Notes under the pieces: model-generated | The model's database searches: none | What the model saw: the letters and a program-made list of their open reading frames with translations, nothing else | What the model was told of the DNA's origin: nothing | Shown: positions 7,738 to 18,500 of the stretch, in pieces | Layout of the letters: each line of letters starts with the position of its first letter | How positions within the stretch are numbered: position 1 is the first letter of the stretch | DNA from: Pelagophyceae sp. CCMP2097 | Lineage: Eukaryota > Sar > Pelagophyceae | DNA length: 22,534 nucleotides | Direction of reading: 5' to 3' | NCBI GenBank assembly: GCA_026770575.1 | Contig: MU657211.1 | Location: 161,482-184,015 of the forward strand | Position numbers and translations under genes: made by a program

Positions 7738-9225
7738 ATGGCGCAGGCCCCGGGCCCGTCGATGGCCCAGGCCCCGCGCGGCGCGAAGCGGTCGGCGGGC
7801 GCGATGTTGTTCGTCTCGCGGCTGCCGGTTGGCGCGGCGGGCAACTGCGGCGTGCGTCGGGCGCTGAAGCATGCCTTTGCGCCGTTCGGCGGATCGCGCT
7901 TAAAGCTTGGCATGACGGACCAGCGGCGCCTCGTCGGCTACGCCTGGGTCGACGTCCGCGATGCCGAAGCGGCGCAGGAGGCGATCAACGCCTTGGACGG
8001 CCGCCTCCGCCTCTTATGCGACGCGCTGACCGTGCGCCCCCCCGACGGCGCTCAACTCTTCGACGTGGCGCCGGCCGGCGCGGAGCTCGCGGCGCGCGAC
8101 GCGGCGCACGACTCTGAAGCGTACGACTCGTCGGGCACCGTCGGCGTCAATTTCGTCACCGACAAGAGGGACCTCTTCTTCCCGTCGCTTTCTTACAATC
8201 TCAAGCGCCGACTCCGCTTCGACGACGTCGCGTGGTACTCCGTCATGGACGAGCTCCACGCGGGGCGCCTCGGAAACGTCCTCGCCGCCGTCGCGGCCAC
8301 CGGCGCCCGGGAAGGCCTTTCCAAGGAGTGCGCCGTGCTCGACGTCTTCGGCTGCGTCGGCGGCACCGCCATTGCGCTCGCGCGCGGCGACTTTGCGAGC
8401 GTCGAGGCCTGCGAGCTCGACGCAGGCCGAGCGGACATGCTCCGCCACAACGCGGACGTCGTCCTCGGCGCCGAGGGGAGCTTGAGAGCCAAGCTCTCCG
8501 TCTTCCACGGCGACGGCATCGCGCGCGCGCGGGGCACAAACGCCCCAATAGTATTCCTCGACCCGCCCTGGGCCACGTCCATCGGTGCGCGGCACCCCCG
8601 TCGACTGCCGTGGCCCCTTTTCTGCGGGTTAGGGTTAGGGATCCCTAGGGTTAGGGTTCGGTCTCCTTCGATAGACCGCCGCAGGTCTCGAGAGCACGAT
8701 CCCGACGTTTGACGGCCTGCGCTTCGAGGACTTTATCTTCGAGCTCTGCGCCGTGCGCGGCACGGCAATCGTCGCGGCGCGGCTGCCGAAAAAGTGAGCT
8801 TTGCCGACTGCTGATTCTTTGCGGATGCGCCGCCCATAAAAGGCCGCCACGCTCCCCGCCAAAGGTACGACGTCGAGGCGCTGGCGCGGCTGCTCGTCTC
8901 GGCACCGGATTCGGAGGCGCGCGAGCGGCCTTTGCCGTTCAAGTTGGACTTTGGCGCAAAGGCGACAGTCCTCCTCGTCTGCCGCGCGGACCGTTCGGAC
9001 CTCCCGCCCTCGCAGCTTCAATTCGGCCTCGACCGCCTCGACGCCGTCATTTTAGCGCTCCGCGCCGCGGACAGCAAGGCCATGTCCGCGCACAACGTCA
9101 AGTTCTGGGACTTTGACGCACAAAGGTGGATCCACCTCAAGCATTGGAAGGGCTGCCGCGACTCGGACGAGCCCGCCGACGCCGACATGGACGCGGCCGC
9201 CGACGCCGAGATGGACGACTCATAA
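7738..9225 (+). CDS. RRM plus TGS1-like RNA cap guanine-N2 methyltransferase
   Basis: The model joins 7738..8584, 8685..8793 and 8865..9225, giving 438 residues. Introns of 100 and 71 nt are GT-AG, and phases match (phase 1, phase 2). The joins give DPPWATSIG|LESTIPTFDG and AARLPK|KYDVEALARLL. An N-terminal RRM (about 22-100) shows RNP2 LFVSRLP and RNP1-like RLVGYAWVDV. The C-terminal half is a Rossmann methyltransferase. It has WYSV before the fold, SAM motif VLDVFGCVGGTAIALA (about 200), acidic ACELD, and catalytic DPPW (about 275). This pattern (WxSV, DxFxGxGG-like, PPW) fits trimethylguanosine synthase, which converts m7G caps of snRNA/snoRNA to m2,2,7G. A general N2-guanine RNA methyltransferase is the main alternative. 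Motif I reads FGCVGG where TGS1 proteins usually have FCGxGG. The C-terminus is acidic (..DADMDAAADAEMDDS). ATG 7738 is the first in frame after the promoter boxes. Confidence 0.78.
8626..8658. repeat. Telomere-like TTAGGG repeats inside an intron
   Basis: Within intron 1 (8585-8684) of the TGS1-like gene, GGGTTAGGGTTAGGG (8626-8640) is followed by ATCCC and then TAGGGTTAGGGTT (8646-8658). The joint contains the perfect 12-bp palindrome TAGGGATCCCTA (8636-8647). TTAGGG is the telomere unit of many eukaryotes, including several stramenopiles. This looks like a short interstitial telomeric sequence, possibly a repair scar. Confidence 0.8.
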
Positions 9226-9456
9226 CAGAAATGATATCGTCGAACGAACCTCTAAACCCCCGGGGGGCACACCGGGCGGGGGCAGGCTTGGGCGACGCGT
9301 GTCGTGGAGGAGCAGGACGCGGACGAGCAGTGGCAAGGAGAGCTCCGAAAGGGGAGCGACGGAATCTGTGGGGGCCCTTCCGTGAGGATTCATTTCCAGG
9401 AAGTCCAGGAACCCTCCTCGAGGTGTTCCTCGGCAAGCCTCGCCCCGGAACATACG

Positions 9457-10053
9457 ATGTTCGTCGCGCGGCGGTGCACCACGCAGCTCTCGCGGCGCGC
9501 GCGCGTGCTGCCGCGGCTCAAGGCCACCGGTGAGATTTTGTCCGCCAAACGATGTGCATTGGATTACCCCCCTAAGTCGGAAACTGTGAAACCAAATGAC
9601 TCTTCGATCAAAAAGGGAGCGTCTGACGGACGCTTCGTCTAAGGCGTCGGCGGTCGCCGATGCGCTTCCGGCGACAACGCGGCGACGCGCAAGTTCGGCG
9701 AGTGGAACGTGGATCCGTGGCACGTCTTTTGGTCCGAGGCGTTTGGAGCCACTATGTGGTTGTGGATGATGTGGCGGTTCAAACAAGATTGGCGCTTCAC
9801 GCCCGTCCCCGCGCCGACGAACGGACGGCCGACGCAGAGACGATGCAGAGGAGGAGACCGGGTCCGAGGAGACGCTTCAACGTGATCCTTTTGACCTAGG
9901 CTCTACGGCCCCGGCTGGATCTTCGACCACGAGCACGACGACGACGTAGTCGATGACGACGACGACGACGATGATGAAGACGAGGACCACGGCCACGAGG
10001 ATGCGCACGCGCTCGAAGAGGCGCCCGCGCTCGAAGAGGCGCACGCGCTCTAG
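9457..10053 (+). CDS. Mitochondrial complex I subunit, NDUFB2-like
   Basis: The proposed exons are 9457..9529, 9644..9791 and 9900..10053, giving 124 residues. Exon 1 encodes a basic presequence (MFVARRCTTQLSRRARVLPR) consistent with mitochondrial import. The core WHVFWSEAFGATMWLWMMWRFKQDW is one membrane helix flanked like plant and animal NDUFB2 (..MWFWILxR..KxD.. in those). The C-terminus is acidic and His-rich (DHEHDDD, DHGHEDAH), also a family trait, and ends in two and a half copies of an 18-bp repeat (AHALEE/APALEE). Intron 1 (9530-9643, GTGAGA..TAAG) is clear and phase-matched. The second junction is not: the acceptor CCTAG|G (9899) needs a phase-2 donor, and the only candidate that keeps KQDW is a non-consensus GC site at 9792. 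A GT at 9777 would fit phase but would delete KQDW. NDUFB2 is an accessory subunit of the membrane arm of NADH:ubiquinone oxidoreductase. Confidence 0.72.
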
Positions 10054-10486
10054 CGCACGACGCCCGGGCGTCGCGGGACAGTGCACCTGGCCGGGCACCC
10101 AGTCCCTTTGCTTTGATCGAAACGCCGCCGCGACGGAGACTCCGGCGCGGTCCCATCGGTTTGCGCGAGGAGCCGCCGCGGTCCTCGGACGGAGCGGCTT
10201 GGAGTAAGAAGCTCTTTCGACGTACCATGCTCTCCCCGGTTCCTGGCACGGCAGTGGGCCCCCGCAACGTCGTGGCTGTCCTTCGAGTATTCATTACAGA
10301 CCGAGGCGCATGCCCCACGGCTGGCTGACGCGGCGCGGACGATGGGAGCGACGATGCCCGTTGAGCTCGCCGGTCCGATGGGCATCGTCGCTCTGCAAGC
10401 CAGAGAGCGAGGCCGCCGCGGCGTCCGCGACGGGTCTGCCGCGGCGGCGGCGGTGCTCGGCGCATGGGCTCCGCTCATGCGCCTGC
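10054..10486. other. Intergenic region between convergent NDUFB2-like and VTE6 genes
   Basis: No coding evidence was seen here; frames that cross it are antisense or read-through shadows of the neighbours. A perfect 16-bp palindrome CGACGCCCGGGCGTCG sits at 10058-10073, directly after the NDUFB2-like stop. The stretch must contain both 3' ends. Confidence 0.55.
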
Positions 10487-11561
10487 TCATGCGGCGAGGA
10501 GAATCGGGTAGAGCGCGTAGGCAGTCGCGGCGCCGACGAGCGTGTTGAGAAAGTTTACAACTTCGTTCGTGAGGAACTTCAGCCGGCCCTGCAGGAGCGC
10601 GCCGAGGTAGCTCTCGAACGTGGTGCCCACGAACGCGGCGAGGACGCAGAGGCCCATCGCGGACCAAGGGACGAAGCCGATCAAGCACGCGAACGCCGCG
10701 ATACCCGCCGACCCGCCAAACCCAGCCACCGTGCCCTCGAGCGAGACGGCGCCCTCGGTGCCTCGTGGCACGCGCTTCAGAGTAGTGATGAGGTACGTCG
10801 TTTTGCCATAGGCCTTTCCGATTTCGCTCTGGACGGTATCCGAGAGTTTTGTCGCGAGCGAGGCGACAAAGGCCACGGCGAGTTGCGGCTCGGGCGCCAG
10901 GCCGCGCGTCGCTGCGATTGCGACGATTGCCGCCGTTGCCGCCGAGCCCCAGACGTTCTCCGGCCCGCGACGGCCGCCGCGGCCCTCTGCGATGCCTTCT
11001 TTTTCCTTCTGCGCCTGCTTGACCTTGGTCACAGCGCTCCCGAAGACGAGGTAGACGACGCACGTCGCGTAGGCGCGCCACCCGAGCGACGACCCCAGGA
11101 GGATGACGCCGAGGGCCCACGCGTGGGCGAGGCCCGCGGGTGTCAAGGACTTTTGCTTTGTCAGCACCTAAGGTGCGGTCTCTGGACCCATGCCACGCTC
11201 CCCGGACCGCAAAGGCGCGACGGGCACCGCGAGGGAGTGACGCACACCGACAGCGGCGAGCGCCGTGTTGACGCCAAAGGCGACACCGAGGCGCGGCGGC
11301 ACGGCTTTCACGAGGTCGACGAGCTGCGGCGGCACCGCGGCCACCACCGTGCGCCGCCGCGCAGACGAGCCTGTAGAGAGACGTGCGACGGCGCCCTCGT
11401 CGCGGCCGCGGCGCACCCGAAAACGGCGCCGTCCGGTACGACGCGTCGCTGCGCAGCGGACCCCGCGCGGCCCGGCGCGCCACGCCGGATTGCTGCATCG
11501 CGGCGCAGCAGGCGAGCAGCGACGCCGCCAAGACGGCGCGGGTGCGCGAGGCGACGCGCAT
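10487..11561 (-). CDS. VTE6: Phytyl-phosphate kinase, VTE6 / DUF92 (TMEM19) family
   Basis: Exons are 11561-11417, 11370-11246 and 11167-10487, giving 316 residues. Introns of 46 nt (phase 1) and 78 nt (phase 0) are GT-AG, and splicing gives ..GVNTALAAVG|VLTKQKSLTPAGLAHAWALG.., a typical DUF92 start. The protein has several membrane helices. Family hallmarks include GRGGRRGPENVWGSAATA, ATKLSDTVQSEIGKAYGK, ..GTEGAVSLEGTVAG.. and GTTFESYLGALLQ. In plants VTE6 phosphorylates phytyl-phosphate to phytyl-diphosphate in the chloroplast envelope, feeding tocopherol and chlorophyll synthesis from recycled phytol. The N-terminus (MRVASRTRAVLAASLLACCA) looks like a signal peptide followed by an Arg/Ser-rich stretch, consistent with bipartite import into a secondary plastid. 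The Phe usually seen after the cleavage site in such algae is not evident. Function is inferred from family; TMEM19 proteins of non-photosynthetic organisms share the fold. Confidence 0.88.
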
Positions 11562-11757
11562 TCTCCGGCGCCGATACAGACCACGACGTTCGCGACGTTC
11601 GGGCTCGGGGCGCGCCGGATTCTCTTCAACTTTTTTCAACTATTTTTGAAGACTGATCGCTAAAGTAAGGAGACTTCTCGGCCGCCGGGCGCGCGCTCTC
11701 CGGCGCGCCGCGCGGCGAGGTCGGGAAGGGTGTAAATGCGTCTCGATGAGACGGATG

Positions 11758-13008
11758 TTACATGAAGCGCCGGGAGAGGCCCATAATCGGAATGGCGACG
11801 CACTGACCCGCGACGAGCGTGAGCCCCAGATACTTGTAGCCGAGGCGCGCGTTCGAGGCGCGCAAGTTGCGGAACTCGTTGACCAGCGTCGACACCGTCG
11901 ACAGACCTGCGCACAGGGCGTTTTTGCGGGTACACGTTGCCGCTCGGAGATGCTCGCTCGCGGAAGCTCAAAGAAGACGCACCGCCGGCGAAGCCGAGGA
12001 CGACGGCGGCGCATACGTCTCTCGCGTTTGCGCTGTCGCGCGTGGCCCCGCTCCGCACGAGCGCGGCGATGCCGGTGGTGACGCCGGTCGCGAGCACATT
12101 GACGAGGAGCGTGTACCGCGGCCACGGCGCGCCAGCATTCCTCTGCGCGAGCGCGTAGCGGCACGTCGCGCCGGGCACTGAAAACAAAGCGCCGAGCGCG
12201 ACGACGCGCCGCGCCGGGAGGCGGAAGATCACGACGAGGGCGATGGCCGCCTCCAGCGCGACCAGCGCGACGCCCGCCTAGCGCGGCGATAAGGCACCGG
12301 AGACGGCTGCACGTGCTGCTGCTCTAGCGGCTGGAGTGCGGTGGCCGCACCAGGAGCTTGAACGTGTGGTAAATCGGTAGCGCCGCCTCAGCGGCCTTGT
12401 CCCTCTCGGCCTGCGTCACGTTTTCGGCCATCGCGCCCCCCGGTGCCGCGGGGAGCAGCGACGCGACGAAGACGCCAAGCTCGAGGGCGCAGCAGGGCAG
12501 GGAGACGTTGACTGCGAGTTGGGCGATCCCCGCGGCGATGCGGCCACGCGTGAAGAGCGCGGCGGCGTCGGCGGCCCAGCCGGAAAACGTCGTGAGGCAG
12601 CCGCAGAAGCCGGCGGTGGCGCCCACGTACGCCGCGGGCGCGTTGGCAGACAGCCACGGGTTCGAGCCTGGCGCCGCGCCTCGTCGAATACGCGGGGCGC
12701 CGCGACGCACCGACGAGCAGGCCCATGATGAACGAGCCGAGCGCGTTGGACCAGGCGTCGGCCTGGCGGCGCCGTCGGCAGAAGCGACGTTGGAAGCGGC
12801 GGTCTCGACGTCGACTCACGAAGACGTCTGCGCCGTCCGTCATGCCCAGCAAGACGGTGCCGTTGCTCGTCGCGTAGCGCACGACGGTACCGAGCATGGC
12901 GCCCGCGGTGACGCAGGTGTAGTTTGCAACGCTCTGCGTCCGTGGGGGCACGTCGCTCGCGCGCCGGAGCGCGTAAGGCTCGCCGCAGGCCAGGCAGCCC
13001 AGCTGCAT
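11758..13008 (-). CDS. FEX: Fluoride export channel FEX (two fused CrcB/Fluc domains)
   Basis: Exons are 13008-12820, 12762-12711, 12667-12351, 12277-11983 and 11906-11758, giving 333 residues. The four introns (57, 43, 73 and 76 nt) are GT-AG, and all phases match. Domain 1 has GAMLGTVVRYATSN, WSNALGSFIMG and GFCGCLTTFSGW. A linking helix (AGVALVALEAAIALVVIF) follows, which in this family inverts the second domain. Domain 2 has GATCRYAL, LLVNVLATG and, only after splicing, GFAGGLSTVSTLVNEF. Eukaryotic FEX proteins sit in the plasma membrane and let cytosolic fluoride escape. The pore-lining phenylalanines of bacterial Fluc (TTFSTF) are F and W in domain 1 but V and L in domain 2, so the two pores are unlikely to be equivalent. 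ATG 13008 was chosen because it is the only in-frame ATG before the first helix; the N-terminus could be different. An alternative acceptor for intron 2 would add four residues. Confidence 0.92.
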
Positions 13009-13347
13009 GCCGCACGGCCGCCGCCGCCGGGCGACGACGGACCACGGGGAAGAGCGCCTCCCAGGCAAGCGCCCAAGGCTCCACGGGCTGCGAGACGGCT
13101 CACGGGGAACACTGAGCGCCTCCCGGGCAAGCGCCCAAGGCTACAAGGGCTGCGAGACGGCTCGAGGAACCCTCACGCTCTAGAGTGGGAGGGTGTTATG
13201 CTTTCCACGAGCAACGACGCGTCGACCGGAAGACCGAAAGTCTACTGGTCCCACGTCGATCTCGGCCCATTTTCGAGTCTAGTTCTCTCACATCTTCGCC
13301 GAAAACGAAAAGTTTCGGCGATTGAAACTTAAAAAACTCGGAGGACG
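13009..13347. promoter_or_regulatory. Divergent promoter region between FEX and WDR5
   Basis: This 339-bp stretch separates the FEX ATG (minus strand) from the WDR5 ATG. It contains an imperfect tandem repeat of about 57 bp with period 62 (13052-13170). Nearer WDR5 there is a 9-bp inverted repeat TCGCCGAAA / TTTCGGCGA (13296-13304 and 13313-13321) in a locally AT-richer segment. The inverted repeat ends 26 bp before the WDR5 start. No TATA box was identified. Confidence 0.5.
13052..13170. repeat. Imperfect direct repeat, period 62 bp
   Basis: GAGCGCCTCCCAGGCAAGCG at 13052 recurs as GAGCGCCTCCCGGGCAAGCG at 13114. The match continues through CCCAAGGCT and GGGCTGCGAGACGGCTC in both copies with few substitutions. 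The repeat lies just upstream of the FEX start codon. Confidence 0.85.
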
Positions 13348-15306
<1,959 letters not shown>

Positions 15307-15549
15307 GAGCTACCATCCCTCACCGCGCCGCCGAGTCACACGCGAGGCAGGACGACGCCCGAAGCATTCAGATGAGGGCCCGATGCAAACGATTTTTAAA
15401 ATTGTTCTGCAAGGCGCGTAGGCGACCTCGTGGTGGCGTAGGATGGCCCGCGGTCGGTTGCATCTTTGGCGCCCGCATCTGTGCCGTGGTGTGGAGAGCG
15501 ACCGGCGGGCGGCGATGCGGAAGGCGGCCGCGGCCGCGTCGTCTGCTGC
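15307..15549. other. Short convergent 3' intergenic region
   Basis: It lies between the WDR5 stop and the end of the large repeat gene on the opposite strand. A small AT-rich run (TTTTTAAAATTG, about 15392) may serve 3'-end formation. A plus-strand frame opening at 15443 runs on into the antisense of the repeat gene and is not called. Confidence 0.5.
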
Positions 15550-18500
15550 CTACGGGCTGGACAGCGACGAGGACAGCCGCGTAAGCAGGCTGGGCTCGGG
15601 GGCGGGAATCGGGATCTCCTCGATGAACGGGCTGGACAGCTGCGAGGACAGCCGTGCGAGCAGGCTGGGCTCGGGGACGACGATCGGGGCCTCTTCGACG
15701 ACTGTGCCGGAGAGCCGCCGGGACAGCCGCGCGAGCAGGCCGGGAGTCTCGACGTCGGCGTCTTCGGGGAACTCGACGTACGTCTCCGTGTGTTGCGCCG
15801 GCGACCCGCACGACGACGTCAGCGTGTCGCACGTCACCGAGTCCCAAAAGCCCGGCGCGGCGGCGGGGTCGACCGGCGAGCACGTCACCTTCTCCCAGAG
15901 GCTGGGTTCGGCAGCGGCCGCCGCCTCGGCCGCGGCGGCCTCGGCCTCGACCGCCGCAGCCGCCGCCTCGAACGCGGCGACCTCGGCCTCGACCTCGGCG
16001 GCGGCCGCGCGGCGCTCCTCGATGGCGGCGGCGTTGGAGAACGGGCTCTGCAGCCGCTGCCAGAAGCCGGGCGCGACCGCCGCCGCATCCATCTCGACGG
16101 CGGCAGTTGTGGCCTCGGCCGCGGGCGCCTCGACGGCGGCAGTCGTGGCCTCGGCCGCGGGAGCCTCGACGACATCGGCGGCGGCAACGGTGCCCGTGGG
16201 GGCCTCCTTGGCGGTCAGGCCCGACAGCCGCGCGGACAGCCGCGCGAGCAAGCCGGGCGCGGCGGTGGCCGGCGCCTCGACGTCGGCAGCAGCGCTGGCC
16301 GCCTCGACGACCACGTCGTCGGTGGCCTCGGTCGCCGCAGCGGTTGCTGGGGCCTCGACGACGGCCGGCTCGACGAAGACATTGGTCGTGACCTCAGTCG
16401 TCGCGGCAGTGACAGGTGTCTCGACGACGGCGTCGGCCGTGGCCTCGATCGACGCGGCGGTGGCCGGCGCCTCGGCAACGGCCGCCTCGATGGCGACGTT
16501 GGCCGTGACCTTCGTCGTCGCGGCAGTGGCAGGTGCATCGATGGTGATGTTGCCCCCGGCCTCAGTCGTCATGTCGGAGGCCGGGGCCTCGACGGCGTCG
16601 GCGGTGGTAGCGCCGGCCGCCTCGACGACGGCATCGGCGGTGGCCTCGGTCGCCGCGGCGGTGGCCGGGGCCTCAACGACGGTGTCGGTCGTGGACTCGG
16701 TCGCCGTGGCGGTCGCCGGCTCCACGGAGGGGGCCTCCGTGTACGTCTCTGGGTCATGCGTTGGCGACGAGCACGTCACCATCTCCCAGATCGTCAGCGC
16801 GGGCGCCTCGAGCTCCTCGATGGCAGCGATGGCCGCGAGGTCCTCTTCGACGGCGGCGACCGGCTCCTCGATGAGGGCCGCCTCGACAACGGCGTCGGCC
16901 GTGGCCTCGTTTGCCGCGGTAGTGGCAGGCGCCTCGACGACGACGTCGGCCGCGGCAGTGCCGACCGCATCGACGAATACGTCAGCCGCCGCATCGGTCG
17001 CCGCGGGGGTGGCCGGAGCCTCGATGGCCGCCTCGCTAACGGTGCTGGCCGTGGTCTCGGTTGCCGCGGCAGTGGCAGCCGCCTCGACGACGACGTCGGC
17101 CGAGGCCTCCGTCGCCGTGGCGTTGGTCGGCGCCTCGATGACGGCCGCCTCGACGGCGGCGTCGACCGTGGCAGGCGCCTCGACGACGTCGGCTGCGGCA
17201 GTGCTGGCTGCCTCGATGACGACGTCGGCCGAGGCCTCGGTCGCCGCAGCGGTGGTCGGCGCCTCGACGACGGCGTCGGCCGTGGCCTCGGTTGCCGCGG
17301 CGGTGGCAGGCGCCTCGGCGAAAGCGTCGGTGGTGGTAGTGCCGGCCGCCACGGCGATGGAATCGGCCGTGGCGATGGCAGGGGCCTCGACGACGGCATC
17401 CTCGACGTCGGCCGTTGCCTCGGTCGCAGCGGCGGTGGGCGGCGCCTCGATGGCGACGTTGGCTTCGGCCTCGGTCGCCGCAGCGGCGGCCGGGGCCTCG
17501 ACGACGACAAAGCCGGCAGCGCTGGCCGCCGCGATGACGGCGTCGGCCGTGACCTCGGTCACCGCGGCGGTGGCTGGGGCCTCAACGACTGTCTCCTCGA
17601 CGGCGTCGGTCGTGGACTCGGTCGCCGCGGCGGTCACCGGCTCCACGAACGGGACCTCCGTGTACGTCTCCGGGTCATGCGTTGGCGACGAGCACGTCAC
17701 CATCTCCCAGAGCGTCAGCGCGGGCGCCTCGAGCTCCCCGATGGCGGCCGCGGCAGTCTCGGGAGACTCCGGCGCCGAGGGCTCCGCAGCGGGGGTCGGC
17801 TCGACCGCGGCAGCGCCCGCGACGTTCTCCTCGACGGCGTCGGCCGGCGCATCGACTACGGCCGCCTCGATGGTGACGTTGGCCTCGGCCTCAGTCTCCA
17901 CGGCAGCAGCAGCCGCCTTGACGACGGCGTCGTCCTCGGCCTTTGTCGCCGCGGCGGTGGCCGGCGTCTCGATGACGGCGTCGGCCGTGGCCTCGGTCGC
18001 CGCGGTGGTGGCGGGCTCCGCGGCGGCGTCGGCCGCGACCTCGGTCGCCGCAACGGTGGCCGGCGCCTCGGTGACGGCCGCCTCGATGGTGACGTTGGCC
18101 TCAGTCGCCGCGGCGGTGGCTGGCGTCTCGATGACGGCGTCGTTCGTGGCCTCGGTCGCCGCGGTGGTGGCGGACTCCGCGGCGACGGCGTCGGCCGCAA
18201 CCTCGGTCGCCGCGGCGGTGGCCGGCGCCTTGACGACGACGTCGGCCGCGGCAGTGCCGACCGCATCGACGAAAACGTCAGCCGTTGCCTCAGTCGCCGC
18301 GGCAGTGGCCGGCGCCTCGGTGACAGCCGTCTTGATGGCGACGTCGGCCTCGGTCACCGCAGCGGTGGCCGGCTCCTCGACGAAGGCGTCAGTCGTGACC
18401 TCGACCGCCGCGGCGGTGGCTGGCGCCGCGGCGACGGCGTCGGCCGTGGTCTCGGTCGCAGCGGCCGGCGCCTCGGTGACGGCCTCCTTGATGGCGACTT

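Noticed and set aside
10050..11639. 529-residue minus-strand frame
   Set aside because: It contains the true first exon of VTE6 but then reads out of frame through introns and the other exons; the spliced model explains it.
10310..11656. 448-residue plus-strand frame
   Set aside because: It is antisense to all three VTE6 exons, whose family motifs are clear. The composition is Arg/Ala-rich shadow.
12397..13332. 311-residue plus-strand frame
   Set aside because: It is antisense to FEX exons 1-3, which encode recognisable channel motifs.
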